Shown: one piece after another, positions 28,442 through 37,207 of the stretch
Numbering within the stretch: the first letter of the stretch is position 1
Layout: every line of letters begins with the position of its first letter
Origin: Crocinitomicaceae bacterium
Lineage (GTDB): Bacteria; Bacteroidota; Bacteroidia; Flavobacteriales_D; Crocinitomicaceae
Assembly: GCA_024643545.1 (NCBI GenBank)
Contig: JAHEMR010000005.1
Coordinates: forward strand, 1 to 64,000
Length of the DNA stretch: 64,000 nt
Direction: 5' to 3'
The notes under the pieces: model-generated
Databases searched by the model: none
Told to the model about the DNA's origin: nothing
The model's input: only the letters and a program-made list of their open reading frames with translations
Made by a program: the position numbers and the translations under genes

Positions 28442-29886
28442 AATTCAGCGTTCAACGGAGTACGAGGGAAAGGAATGACGTCACGGATGTTCGACATTCC
28501 GGTCACAAACATCACCATACGTTCAAATCCTAGTCCGAATCCAGCATGTGGAACTGTTCCGAATTTACGCGTGTCCATGTACCACCAAAGTTCTTCTGCA
28601 GGAATGTGGAATTCCTCACATTTTTGAAGCAACACATCGTAGCGCTCTTCACGTTGTGAACCACCAACAATCTCACCGATTCCCGGGAATAAAACATCCA
28701 TCGCTGCTACGGTTTTACCGTCTTCATTCAAGCGCATGTAGAATGCTTTGATTTTCGCTGGATAATCCGTTAAAATGACTGGACAGTTGAATTCTTTTTC
28801 TACCAAGTAACGTTCGTGTTCACTTTGTAAGTCAATTCCCCACTCTACTGGGTATTTGAATTTTTTCTTTTTGTAATGATTGGAATTCATCAAGACATCA
28901 ATCGCTTCCGTATATGTCAAGCGTTTGAATGGATTTTCAATGACAAATTTCAAGCGCTCCAACAAGGTCATCTCGTTGCGCTCATTTTGTGGTTTCTGTG
29001 CTTGTTCTTGTGCATCTCGTTCACTTAAGAACTTCACATCCTCCGAACAATTGTTCAAAATGTAAGAGCAAATGTATTTCAAAAAATCTTCTGTCAGGTC
29101 CATGTTGTCCTTCAAATTATTGAAAGCAACTTCTGGTTCAATCATCCAAAATTCTGCAAGGTGACGTGACGTATTCGAATTTTCAGCTCTAAAAGTTGGT
29201 CCAAACGTATAAACTTGACCAAGCGCAGTAGCCGCCAATTCTGCTTCTAACTGACCAGATACAGTCAAGTTCACTGCTTTTCCAAAGAAATCTTCTTTAA
29301 AGTCAACGGAACCATCTTCATTCAACGGTGGATTCTTTGCGTCAAGTGTTGTAACACGGAACATTTCTCCTGCACCTTCCGCATCCGAACCGGTAATGAT
29401 CGGTGTATGCAAGTAATAGAATCCACGGTCATTAAAGAACTGGTGAACGGCAAATGCCACCGAGTGACGGATACGGAAAACAGCACCAAACGTATTTGTT
29501 CTAAAGCGTAAATGCGCTTGTTCACGCAAGAAATCCAAACTATGACGTTTTGGTTGCATGACTGTTTTTTGAACCTCATCTGGATGGGCATCACCTAAAA
29601 TCTCAATGTTTTCTACTTGTAATTCTACTTGTTGACCAGCACCTTGAGATTCCACCAATTTTCCAGTTAACGATAATGCTGAAGCAGTTGTGATGCGCTT
29701 TAATAAAGCTTCATCCCATTGTTCAAAATCAACAACAGCTTGAATATTTGCCATACAAGAACCATCATTTAATTGAATGAAACGGTTACTACGGAAGGCA
29801 CGTACCCATCCTTTTACATTGATTTCTTCACCTATTTTTAATGGTGAATTTTCAGCTAAAATCTCGGAAATTCGGTATCTTTTCAT
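28438..29886 (-). CDS. asnS: Asparaginyl-tRNA synthetase
   Basis: The 482-residue class II synthetase has an N-terminal OB-fold anticodon-binding domain (residues about 15-105, [20 protein letters not shown]), class II motif 2 ([20 protein letters not shown]) and motif 3 ([12 protein letters not shown]). The SEFW-type position reads [10 protein letters not shown], distinguishing asparagine from aspartate enzymes. It charges tRNA-Asn directly. It stands alone, with an exact -7 box 5 nt before the ATG. Confidence 0.96.
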   Translation of the reverse strand: MKRYRISEILAENSPLKIGEEINVKGWVRAFRSNRFIQLNDGSCMANIQAVVDFEQWDEALLKRITTASALSLTGKLVESQGAGQQVELQVENIEILGDAHPDEVQKTVMQPKRHSLDFLREQAHLRFRTNTFGAVFRIRHSVAFAVHQFFNDRGFYYLHTPIITGSDAEGAGEMFRVTTLDAKNPPLNEDGSVDFKEDFFGKAVNLTVSGQLEAELAATALGQVYTFGPTFRAENSNTSRHLAEFWMIEPEVAFNNLKDNMDLTEDFLKYICSYILNNCSEDVKFLSERDAQEQAQKPQNERNEMTLLERLKFVIENPFKRLTYTEAIDVLMNSNHYKKKKFKYPVEWGIDLQSEHERYLVEKEFNCPVILTDYPAKIKAFYMRLNEDGKTVAAMDVLFPGIGEIVGGSQREERYDVLLQKCEEFHIPAEELWWYMDTRKFGTVPHAGFGLGFERMVMFVTGMSNIRDVIPFPRTPLNAEF

Positions 29887-29891
29887 GGATG

Positions 29892-29899
29892 CAAAGTTA
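29892..29899 (-). promoter_or_regulatory. -7 element directly before asnS ATG
   Basis: The minus strand reads TAACTTTG followed by five bases and the asnS start codon at 29886. The exact match and short distance suggest a leaderless or one-base leader. No clear -33 element is visible. Confidence 0.5.
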
Positions 29900-29931
29900 G
29901 TTGATTTCAGCTAAATAGCCGAGCACCGAAC

Positions 29932-30330
29932 TTAATTCCTCCAAGAAATTCCTAGTTTTTGAAGTTCTTCCTCCGAAATCGTCGGTGGAAAGGTTCCTTT
30001 TTCAAGTTTTTCGATGACAAGTTCAGCTACTTTTTGGGCTTCTTCGGACGTTCGAAATCCTTGATTACCTGGAATTCCAGGAATAAATTGTTGATCGATT
30101 ATTTGCTTTCCTTTTTCCGAAATCCTATACCCCCATCCTTCTGGTTGCAAATGGGTGAAAAAAGTAAAGTTTGAAGTAGCCTTTTGTTTACTTGGAGTGC
30201 TTTGCTTTTTCCCACTTTGTGAATGATTCAAGATTTTTTCCTCCTTTGGGTCAACATCTTGTTCTACAGATGGTTTATCTGCACAGGAAAAAAGTAAGAA
30301 AAAAAAAGAAAGTATGAGAATCAATCGCAT
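29932..30330 (-). CDS. DUF4907-like lipoprotein
   Basis: The 132-residue protein has a lipoprotein signal with lipobox LFSC near residue 16, a charged low-complexity linker rich in Lys, Ser and Glu (about residues 17-50), and a conserved C-terminal domain. That domain includes GWGYRISEKGKQII, QFIPGIPGNQGFRT and KLEKGTFPPTISEEELQKLGI, the pattern I associate with DUF4907. No function is known. It is the last gene of the GEVED-Kelch operon, its start overlapping the third Kelch gene by 10 bp, so it is probably made in step with those surface proteins and may anchor or process them; that is inference. Confidence 0.8.
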   Translation of the reverse strand: MRLILILSFFFLLFSCADKPSVEQDVDPKEEKILNHSQSGKKQSTPSKQKATSNFTFFTHLQPEGWGYRISEKGKQIIDQQFIPGIPGNQGFRTSEEAQKVAELVIEKLEKGTFPPTISEEELQKLGISWRN

Positions 30331-31520
30331 TTTATAAACGTTTTCGTGTGTTTCTTTCCATTGATTTCAAATAGAAAAAGATAGGTTCCAACTGGCCAAA
30401 GCGAGACATCCAATTTAAGTTGATTGCATTGTTCGGTTGATGCGAACAGTTGTTTTCCATCCATCGCCTGAATGGTGCAATTCGCTATCACTTGATTGGC
30501 GTGAATATTCAGTTGGTTTTGAACAGGATTTGGGTATAAATCAAGGGATACCGTTTCCTCCGAATTTAGCCCAGCAGTTCCGGAATATGCCCAAAAATCT
30601 TCTAAAAAATTCCCGTTATACCCTGCCCCTAGATAGGAAACACCATTGATGTAAAAAGCAAAAGCATTTTTTCTTCCTGGCGCAGGCATATTGGCACGTT
30701 GCACCCAAGCATTCAGGTAATAATTGTATTCGTAAAGGTCATTAGTAAAGTCCCCGTTAATGTCCTCCCCTGTTCCTAAATAAGCCACGGGTAACGCTCC
30801 CCAAGCAACAGCGCCTGCACGTGGTGTGCCTGGAAAAGTTGCTTTGTCTATCCATGTATCTGATTGAAAATCGTACATCCAGAGGTCATTTTTAAGCGTG
30901 CCATCGTCACCTGTTCCAACAAAGCCGAATCCGTTCAATTCAAATGCAACAGCATCACGTCTTGCTGTGCCAGCAAAATCAGCTACTTGTGTCCATGTGT
31001 TTGTTTCGGGATTGTAGGAATAAAAATCATTTTTCAATCCACTTGCGCTTTCTCCTGTTCCAACATAAGCTACATTTGCTGAAGTAAAGCAAACGGCTTG
31101 TCTTCGCGCGGATCCAGAGAAATTTGCCTTTTGAGACCACGTTTCTGTTTGTGGATTAAATTCCCAGAGGTCCTTCATGTATGCAACAGTTTGAGTTTGA
31201 CCCAAACACACATATGCTTTTTGCATGTTTTCATGGAACAAGGTAAACGCACATGCTGATCCACGTTCTAATCCATCTCCGGAAGCCCCCCCCAATGAAA
31301 CTTCTTCATCCCAGTCATCTTGAAAAGGTGAATAGGAATACATTTTACGTTTGAAACCAAATTCATCCAAGCCTCCAATGATTAATCCAATGTTTTGAAA
31401 GGAAGTTGATGCAATAACTGATTTTGGCGAACCTTTCACTGTATCACGTGGATACCAATAGTCCTGTGCACAAAATTCGAAGGACAAACTAAGACATAGA
31501 AGGAATAATAGTTTATGCAT
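30321..31520 (-). CDS. Kelch-repeat T9SS cargo protein (third copy)
   Basis: The 399-residue protein has a signal peptide (cleavage near FCAQ) and about six Kelch blades forming a beta-propeller; typical blades read KNDFYSYNPETNTWTQVA and GFGFVGTG. A C-terminal type A T9SS sorting domain of about 75 residues follows, with LDLYPNPVQNQLNI, a VGTYLFLFE strand and ending KTFIKCD. It should cross the outer membrane by T9SS and be lipid-anchored or released. Kelch propellers bind glycans or protein. It starts 3 bp after the second Kelch gene and overlaps the DUF4907 gene. Confidence 0.9.
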   Translation of the reverse strand: MHKLLFLLCLSLSFEFCAQDYWYPRDTVKGSPKSVIASTSFQNIGLIIGGLDEFGFKRKMYSYSPFQDDWDEEVSLGGASGDGLERGSACAFTLFHENMQKAYVCLGQTQTVAYMKDLWEFNPQTETWSQKANFSGSARRQAVCFTSANVAYVGTGESASGLKNDFYSYNPETNTWTQVADFAGTARRDAVAFELNGFGFVGTGDDGTLKNDLWMYDFQSDTWIDKATFPGTPRAGAVAWGALPVAYLGTGEDINGDFTNDLYEYNYYLNAWVQRANMPAPGRKNAFAFYINGVSYLGAGYNGNFLEDFWAYSGTAGLNSEETVSLDLYPNPVQNQLNIHANQVIANCTIQAMDGKQLFASTEQCNQLKLDVSLWPVGTYLFLFEINGKKHTKTFIKCD

Positions 31521-31523
31521 CGT

Positions 31524-32732
31524 TTAGTTTATTATGAATTGTTTTTGTATGATTTGTCCGTTCATTGTTTTTACAATCACCTGATAAATTCCTGTTGACA
31601 AGTGAGATAAATCCACTATTTCCAATGGCGTTGAAATGTTTTGCTCATGGGCTAATGTTCCTAATTGATTAAAAACATGAATCGATTCTATGGTTTTTTC
31701 TGTTCTCAATTGAATTTTGCCATTAGACGGATTTGGGTAAATTTCACAAACAGTTTCCAATTCTTCTAACTGGGCATAATTTGGAGCGGAATACTCTTGA
31801 ATACTTGCTTTTTTGCCCGAATATCCCTTACCTAATCCTACAAATACGCGCTCATTAACAACGAAAGCGACTGCATTTTTACGTTCACTTCCACCATAAG
31901 CACAACGCACTTCCCATTCATCTACTTCAGGATTGTATTCGATTAAATCACCGAGTAAGCCACCATTTGTACCAAGACAAATAAACCCTCGATTATTGAT
32001 GGCAAAGGAACATGCCCCTCCTCGTTCGCTCCCAATAAAATCAGCTATTTGTGTCCATTGATTCGATCCAGGATTATAACGGTAAAAATCCTTTTTATAG
32101 GTGTCCTGATTCGCGCCAAGGCCTACATATCCTTGGTTTCCAATGCTAAAAGAACTTAATTGATACCGCACTCCGGCCGGGAAATTCGCGCGTTGGATCC
32201 ATTGATTCGAACTAGGTTTATACTCCCACAATTGACTTGAATATAAACTAGGCCCCCATTTTCCACCACAAACGTATCCTTTGTTGTCAGCTGAAAATGC
32301 TGTAGCAAAGTAAACACCGTTCCCACCGGAACCAGGAAAATCTGCTTTTGGTGTCCAACTATTCATGATCGGATCATATTCCCAAAAGTCTTTCAGTTTT
32401 GAACCTAGCAATGCATTTACATTGTCTATTCCTGTTCCCACATAACCTTTTCCATTTACTGAAAAGGCTATTGCATCTCTTCTTGCGGCACCAGGAAGAT
32501 CGGCTTTTTGCGACCATGTATCTGTATTTGGTTCATACTGCCAAAGGTCTTTTAGTAAAACTTCTGCTGTATCAATTCCTGTAGTAACATAGCCAAAATC
32601 TCCGATTGAGAAAGCTACTGCTCGTTCTCTTTTTCCTGCGATGAAATCATTTTTCTTGGTCCAAGTATTATACTGACCAGTTATAAAATTAGGCGCGATT
32701 ACTAAAATTAGAAAGTAAATGTTCTGTTTCAT
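31524..32732 (-). CDS. Kelch-repeat T9SS cargo protein (second copy)
   Basis: The 402-residue secreted protein has a signal peptide (cleavage near FITGQ) and six or seven Kelch blades with the repeated pattern A-R-R-D-A-IAF-S-V-N-GKGYVGTG and W-E-Y-D/E-P-x-x-x-x-W. The C-terminal type A sorting domain begins near CEIYPNPSNGKIQLR and ends QKQFIIN. Blade phrasing is close to that of the flanking Kelch proteins, indicating tandem duplication. It lies 1 bp after the first Kelch gene and 3 bp before the third. Confidence 0.9.
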   Translation of the reverse strand: MKQNIYFLILVIAPNFITGQYNTWTKKNDFIAGKRERAVAFSIGDFGYVTTGIDTAEVLLKDLWQYEPNTDTWSQKADLPGAARRDAIAFSVNGKGYVGTGIDNVNALLGSKLKDFWEYDPIMNSWTPKADFPGSGGNGVYFATAFSADNKGYVCGGKWGPSLYSSQLWEYKPSSNQWIQRANFPAGVRYQLSSFSIGNQGYVGLGANQDTYKKDFYRYNPGSNQWTQIADFIGSERGGACSFAINNRGFICLGTNGGLLGDLIEYNPEVDEWEVRCAYGGSERKNAVAFVVNERVFVGLGKGYSGKKASIQEYSAPNYAQLEELETVCEIYPNPSNGKIQLRTEKTIESIHVFNQLGTLAHEQNISTPLEIVDLSHLSTGIYQVIVKTMNGQIIQKQFIIN

Positions 32733-32733
32733 T

Positions 32734-33879
32734 TTACAAGATTTTAAACATTTTACTTAACTGCGTGCCTTGGTTAGAGACACTTAAAAAATAAGTTCCC
32801 GAAATCAAAGAAGACACATTGATTCGAGTGATAACGCCCTGTAATTCCACACGCTGAATAAGTTGTCCGGATAGGTTTCTCACCTCTGCTATTTCCCCGA
32901 AAGCGAATTCACTCGGTAATTCAACATCTATGAACTCTGTACTTGGATTTGGAAATATTTTCCATTTTATTTCTTCATTTTCAGACAGTTCACTTGTGTT
33001 TAAGGTTGGATTAAATTGCCAAAAATCATTCAGGTTAATGCCATTTGTTCCTGTGCCAAAATATCCGCGATTATGGATGGCAAATGCCACTGGAAACCTT
33101 CGTGTAATGCCTGGAAATGCTATTTCCAGGTGCCATGAGTTCGTTCCAGGATAAAATGACCACACTTGATCAGTTACCGTACTCAAACCGCCCACATACC
33201 CACAGGTCACAAATCCTCTTTGTAAAATTGAAAAACCATAACTTCCCCCAGTACTTGCGCCCGGAAAATCAGCTCGTTGTGTCCATGTATTGTGGATTGG
33301 TTTGTATTCGAACAATTTTGTTCCCGCTTTGACGTATCCACTTCCTTCAATCGTAAACGAACAGCTCCATGAACCGAAGGTAACAGGTGGAGCTGCCTTC
33401 AAACTCCAAGTATTCGTAGTTGCATCATATTCAGCCATTTGTTGTCCAACATAAACATACCCTTTGTTGTTGACTGAAAATCCCTGTGTATCCCCTGGAT
33501 TAAAAAATGGACACGACGCAATAGATGTCCAGGTATTTAGCTCCGGGTCAAATTTATAAAATTCTCCATTCAACGCAGATCCTCCACCTACACAGGGTTG
33601 ATCATTCACAACAAAACTGGTTGCACCATGGTTGTTCACTGGATAACTTGCTTTTTGTGACCAAGAATCAGAGGAAGGATCATATTCCCACCAATCTTTA
33701 TAAGAAATATCTACTCCAGACCCATTGACGTGTCCAAGTCCAAGGTATCCTTTATTTTTGGTAGCACATCCGACAGCACGGTGGCGACCAGCTCCGGCAA
33801 AGGAAGATTTTTGAATCCAGAATTGTGCTTGCACGCTGATAGAGAAAACACAAATAAGTAGTGTTAAAATACTTCTCAT
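32734..33879 (-). CDS. Kelch-repeat T9SS cargo protein (first copy)
   Basis: The 381-residue protein has a signal peptide (cleavage near VQAQ), Kelch blades (for example GRHRAVGCATKNKGYLGLG and WWEYDPSSDSWSQKA), and a type A T9SS sorting domain from about residue 305 (KWKIFPNPSTEFIDVEL) to LSKMFKIL. Its ATG overlaps the GEVED gene stop by 4 bp (ATGA), which signals translational coupling. Secretion by T9SS and a ligand-binding propeller follow from the family; the ligand is unknown. Confidence 0.9.
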   Translation of the reverse strand: MRSILTLLICVFSISVQAQFWIQKSSFAGAGRHRAVGCATKNKGYLGLGHVNGSGVDISYKDWWEYDPSSDSWSQKASYPVNNHGATSFVVNDQPCVGGGSALNGEFYKFDPELNTWTSIASCPFFNPGDTQGFSVNNKGYVYVGQQMAEYDATTNTWSLKAAPPVTFGSWSCSFTIEGSGYVKAGTKLFEYKPIHNTWTQRADFPGASTGGSYGFSILQRGFVTCGYVGGLSTVTDQVWSFYPGTNSWHLEIAFPGITRRFPVAFAIHNRGYFGTGTNGINLNDFWQFNPTLNTSELSENEEIKWKIFPNPSTEFIDVELPSEFAFGEIAEVRNLSGQLIQRVELQGVITRINVSSLISGTYFLSVSNQGTQLSKMFKIL

Positions 33880-35009
33880 TTGACCAAGTTTATTTTCTCT
33901 GTGACTGTTCCATCCTCCGATTGCAAGAAATAGCTCCCTGCTTGGTAAGGTGTTAAATCAATCACTAAAGATTGATTTGTATTAAAACTTCCTAAAAAAA
34001 TGCCATTCAACTGATATAATCGAGCCATGCCAATTGCTTTGTTTAAGGAAATTGCACCATTTGTTGGATTTGGGTAAACTCGAAATCGTGTCCAATCGTT
34101 TTCCTCCACTCCGACATAATCTGCATCTAACGTCAATGTGTAATTACCCATTTCGATTCCCCAACCTTCCACTATGATGTAAACAGAACCTAGTCCTGTT
34201 GTTTCAAAGGTTAGCGCGGATTGACTTCCACAGTTTGTCGCATCATCGTTAAATGCAATGACATTTCCATTCATATCTACCACACTCATGAATGTATCAA
34301 AGGAAGCTCCGCAAAGAGATGCGTGAACCGAATGCATGAGTGGATTTGGGTCAAATTTGTAATAGATATCTGGCGAAGGATACACGTAATTGTTGTTCGA
34401 ATAACAGTAGGAATTATCTCGTGAATCCGAATAAGGCATGCTATTTACAAGGATAGGATCATTTTGATCATCTCCAATATAACCCGTACAGTCAATTCCG
34501 TTGCCAATTGTAATTCCGAAGTCCATGACAGAGCCCCACGAATACGTTCCACAAGGATTTAATGGCAATGTTCCAGCTTCTCGCTGCATGACACGCATTC
34601 TAGTAGAACCATTTTGTGCGTTTGCTGGCACGACAAAATTCATCGGTGTGATACTCGCAGGAGGAGTTCCAGTCCAAGTTCCAATTGACTCATAAGGATC
34701 GAAATTTCCATTTTGATCGAAATCAATCCAAACTTCACCAACACCAGCGTAATTTCCTCCACAAGTGCCAAACTTTACATTCAATAAATATGCTCCTCCA
34801 GCGTTCAATGCGACGGAAAGTGTGCTTAGGTCTTGTACGCCAATTACTCCTGGACAACCCGTATAGTTAATGTTTCCGGAGGCTCCCGAAATTTGAACAA
34901 GTTCTACATTGGAATCTGCAGTACTTGTCGGGCCGACGTTTAACGTACAGTATTGGGAATATGCAACCGAAAAAAAGCAAAGAAATGCTCCAAGTATAAG
35001 TTTCATCAT
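33876..35009 (-). CDS. GEVED-domain T9SS cargo protein
   Basis: The 377-residue protein starts with a signal peptide (cleavage near AYSQ). Residues of about 20-165 form a GEVED-like domain with the motif VGEVWIDFDQNGNFDPYE, a likely calcium loop, followed by MRVMQREAG and SWGSVMDFGITI. A second beta-domain (about 175-300) contains SVHASLCGASFDTFMSVVD and SVYIIVEGW, like prepeptidase C-terminal jelly-roll domains. The end is a type A sorting domain (RVYPNPTNGAISLN to KINLVK). It leads the operon with three Kelch proteins and a DUF4907 lipoprotein. Adhesive or matrix function is inference. ATGs at 35009 and 35006 are both possible. Confidence 0.88.
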   Translation of the reverse strand: MMKLILGAFLCFFSVAYSQYCTLNVGPTSTADSNVELVQISGASGNINYTGCPGVIGVQDLSTLSVALNAGGAYLLNVKFGTCGGNYAGVGEVWIDFDQNGNFDPYESIGTWTGTPPASITPMNFVVPANAQNGSTRMRVMQREAGTLPLNPCGTYSWGSVMDFGITIGNGIDCTGYIGDDQNDPILVNSMPYSDSRDNSYCYSNNNYVYPSPDIYYKFDPNPLMHSVHASLCGASFDTFMSVVDMNGNVIAFNDDATNCGSQSALTFETTGLGSVYIIVEGWGIEMGNYTLTLDADYVGVEENDWTRFRVYPNPTNGAISLNKAIGMARLYQLNGIFLGSFNTNQSLVIDLTPYQAGSYFLQSEDGTVTEKINLVK

Positions 35010-35048
35010 GTAGTAGTAGATTTTACCGAATGTATTAAAAATACACGA

Positions 35049-35065
35049 GTTAACAAAATGTTAAC
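35049..35065. repeat. Perfect inverted repeat before the surface operon
   Basis: GTTAAC-AAAAT-GTTAAC is a perfect 6-bp inverted repeat with a 5-bp spacer (each arm is itself a palindrome) between the pth stop and the GEVED start. It has no T-run, so it is a poor terminator; an operator for the surface operon is possible but unproven. Confidence 0.35.
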
Positions 35066-35072
35066 ATTGGAT

Positions 35073-35636
35073 TTACCTACCGTTCCACGTGGTCATGGTC
35101 ATATCCAATCCGACAAATGAGAAACTTTTGATGAATTCTGTTGCTGTTTGAATGCGTTCAGGCAGGGCCAATTGTTCATCTTTTGACCATTCACCTAGTA
35201 CATAATCGGCTTGCCTGCCTTTGGAGAAATCATTCCCTACACCAAACCTCAACCGTGTATATTCAACTGTTTTTAAGACCGCTTGAATATCCTTTAAGCC
35301 ATTGTGTCCGCCATCACTTCCCTTCCCTTTCATGCGCAATTTACCGAAGGGCAAGGCGATATCATCTGTGATCACTAAAAGATTTTTCTGATCGATTTTT
35401 TCTGCTTGAAGCCAATAATTCACCGCTTTACCTGAGAGATTCATGAAGGTAATTGGTTTTATCAGAATCAGCGTACGTCCTTTGAACTTTGCTTCAGCAC
35501 GAAATGCTACTTTATCCAATGAAAATGAAGCGCCTAATTCTTTGGCGATTTCATCCACCACTTTAAAGCCAATGTTATGGCGTGTTTCTTCGTATTCTTT
35601 TCCTGGATTACCTAATCCAACAATCAAAAACTTCAT
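35073..35636 (-). CDS. pth: Peptidyl-tRNA hydrolase
   Basis: The 187-residue enzyme opens with VGLGNPGKEYEETRHNIGF, giving the essential Asn10 and His20, and has the FMNLSGKAV and DDIALPFGKLRMKGKGSDGGHNGL segments of the family. It recycles peptidyl-tRNA that drops off ribosomes. It starts 3 bp after the barrel-protein stop and is probably the last gene of the rluB-lipoprotein-barrel-pth run, 63 bp before the GEVED gene. Confidence 0.96.
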   Translation of the reverse strand: MKFLIVGLGNPGKEYEETRHNIGFKVVDEIAKELGASFSLDKVAFRAEAKFKGRTLILIKPITFMNLSGKAVNYWLQAEKIDQKNLLVITDDIALPFGKLRMKGKGSDGGHNGLKDIQAVLKTVEYTRLRFGVGNDFSKGRQADYVLGEWSKDEQLALPERIQTATEFIKSFSFVGLDMTMTTWNGR

Positions 35637-35639
35637 TGC

Positions 35640-36509
35640 TTACTGAAATGGACAAGTACCACATTTGGCGCCTTTGTTCAAGTAAAATAAGGCGCCTACG
35701 ACGATATTCCCCTCGCTGTAAACAAATACTTGCTTGGCATGTGAATCATAGTCATTTGGTCTTGTTTTCACACGAACTTGGTCAATAAAACCAGCTGTTA
35801 GATTTGTTTGAACAAAAACTCTTTTAAAAAATTCTGCTCTTAATCCTGTGTGAGCAGAAACCCCAAAGCCCGATAGAGAAACGGTAGCAACATTTTTTTG
35901 ACCTGCGAACGTAAAGTCATTAAACGACAAAATTGGACCAGTACCAACGCCCCATAAGGTTGTTAATGCTACATTACCCTTTTCTGATTGATATACTTTA
36001 AAGACATTTGACAAATCAGCATGAATGTAGTTTAATCCGTTTGTGTTTTCGTAATGAAATGTTTCGGTATTGGTAACCACTGGTTCATTATGATAAGTAC
36101 CCGACCAATTTGTAACTGGATCAACCCCGGGATTAATGGTTCCATTGAGATAATATGTTGGTCCTGCCTTTAATACGTATTTCATGTGATCATATCCAAG
36201 AGATACTGCCCAATTCTTTTTGATATTGAAACCTATTCTGAAGTTAAATTGTGGAACAGTGAAATCTGTTAAACTGACATACGTTTTGATGTCCTCAGAG
36301 GGACGATCTTTTGCTTGAACACCTTTTAGGGTGAAGTCATAACCTGGACCTATGAAGCGTAAATTACTTTTTGAATACGCACTGCGGTTATATCCCCAAT
36401 AAAAGAACATAGATCCTTTTGCTGTAGAACGTTTCGTGTTTTTACTCACTTGTTGGGTCCAAGATGTTGAAACCAAAATCACCATAATTAAGAGAAGAAT
36501 ATTTTTCAT
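35640..36509 (-). CDS. Outer-membrane beta-barrel protein
   Basis: The start is set at the ATG at 36509 because it overlaps the upstream stop as ATGA and begins the signal peptide MKNILLLIMVILVST. An ATG at 36530 would add seven polar residues. The 289-residue protein has amphipathic strands such as FNFRIGFNIKKNWAVSLGYD and FLTAGFIDQV-like strands, and a conserved N-terminal SMFFYWGYNRSAYSKSN block that, as I recall, is widespread in Flavobacteriia. It is a probable 8-12 strand barrel of unknown function. It ends 3 bp before pth. Confidence 0.82.
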   Translation of the reverse strand: MKNILLLIMVILVSTSWTQQVSKNTKRSTAKGSMFFYWGYNRSAYSKSNLRFIGPGYDFTLKGVQAKDRPSEDIKTYVSLTDFTVPQFNFRIGFNIKKNWAVSLGYDHMKYVLKAGPTYYLNGTINPGVDPVTNWSGTYHNEPVVTNTETFHYENTNGLNYIHADLSNVFKVYQSEKGNVALTTLWGVGTGPILSFNDFTFAGQKNVATVSLSGFGVSAHTGLRAEFFKRVFVQTNLTAGFIDQVRVKTRPNDYDSHAKQVFVYSEGNIVVGALFYLNKGAKCGTCPFQ

Positions 36510-37207
36510 CGTGTTATCATTTTTATCCATTCTTGTTGACTCAATATTTGTTCAAGCTTAAAGTGTGAACGTTTGTTTAAACTATGCCATTCTACCAAAC
36601 CGAAACCCTCTGCAAAGTAAGAAATTCTCTTTGCGCTATGTGCTTGTTCTTTCCTTGTAAAAGGATTTAAAACAGTCAGTTTTACCTCATCAGTGAAAAC
36701 CAAGGTTGCACAATCTCCTTCGTCCATTACAGCGTGTTTCTTGTTTACTTTGAATCGTCGTTTCACCTCACTTAACATCACGGTGGAATCCGTAATTCCT
36801 CGGAATTTGGCCGCAAACCATGTTTGCTCATTCAGCTTCATTGGGAACAATTTATCTTTGTAAAGTAGCGCTTTTTCTTTTTCTTGCTGAACATCTACTA
36901 CCATATAATCCTGTAAATTCAAGGAGTCTGTGTTATAATTATAAGCTTCTCTAATTCTTCCATCGCTCGCATAAACCTCAACGATTAGGTGTTCTCCTTC
37001 GTTATCCTTCAAAGCATAAATGCGGTGAAATTCTTCTTCAAGTCCACCATTAATGTCCCGATAAAGGTAAATCTTAGGTATGGTATCAAAGGGGTAAAAA
37101 TAAGCTGCATTTGGATTTTTGGACGTATATTCTGGTGAATTAGAACAGGCATTTATTCCAAATAAAACAATGGAAAACAGTGCCAAATATATTCCGAAGC
37201 GTTTCAT
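36506..37207 (-). CDS. Lipoprotein, unknown function
   Basis: The 233-residue protein has a lipobox GINAC (Cys near residue 21). The mature part is mixed alpha/beta with no recognised family: an IYLYRDINGGLEEEFHRIYAL stretch (residues about 48-68) and later charged strands. Its ATG overlaps the rluB stop by one base (TAATG), and its stop overlaps the next start by four bases, so it is tightly coupled on both sides. An outer-membrane-associated role with the downstream barrel is plausible inference. Confidence 0.78.
   Translation of the reverse strand: MKRFGIYLALFSIVLFGINACSNSPEYTSKNPNAAYFYPFDTIPKIYLYRDINGGLEEEFHRIYALKDNEGEHLIVEVYASDGRIREAYNYNTDSLNLQDYMVVDVQQEKEKALLYKDKLFPMKLNEQTWFAAKFRGITDSTVMLSEVKRRFKVNKKHAVMDEGDCATLVFTDEVKLTVLNPFTRKEQAHSAKRISYFAEGFGLVEWHSLNKRSHFKLEQILSQQEWIKMITR

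Noticed and set aside
29981..30330. A frameshift or truncation of the DUF4907-like protein
   Set aside because: The signal peptide, linker and conserved domain are in one frame; length 132 is normal for a small lipoprotein.
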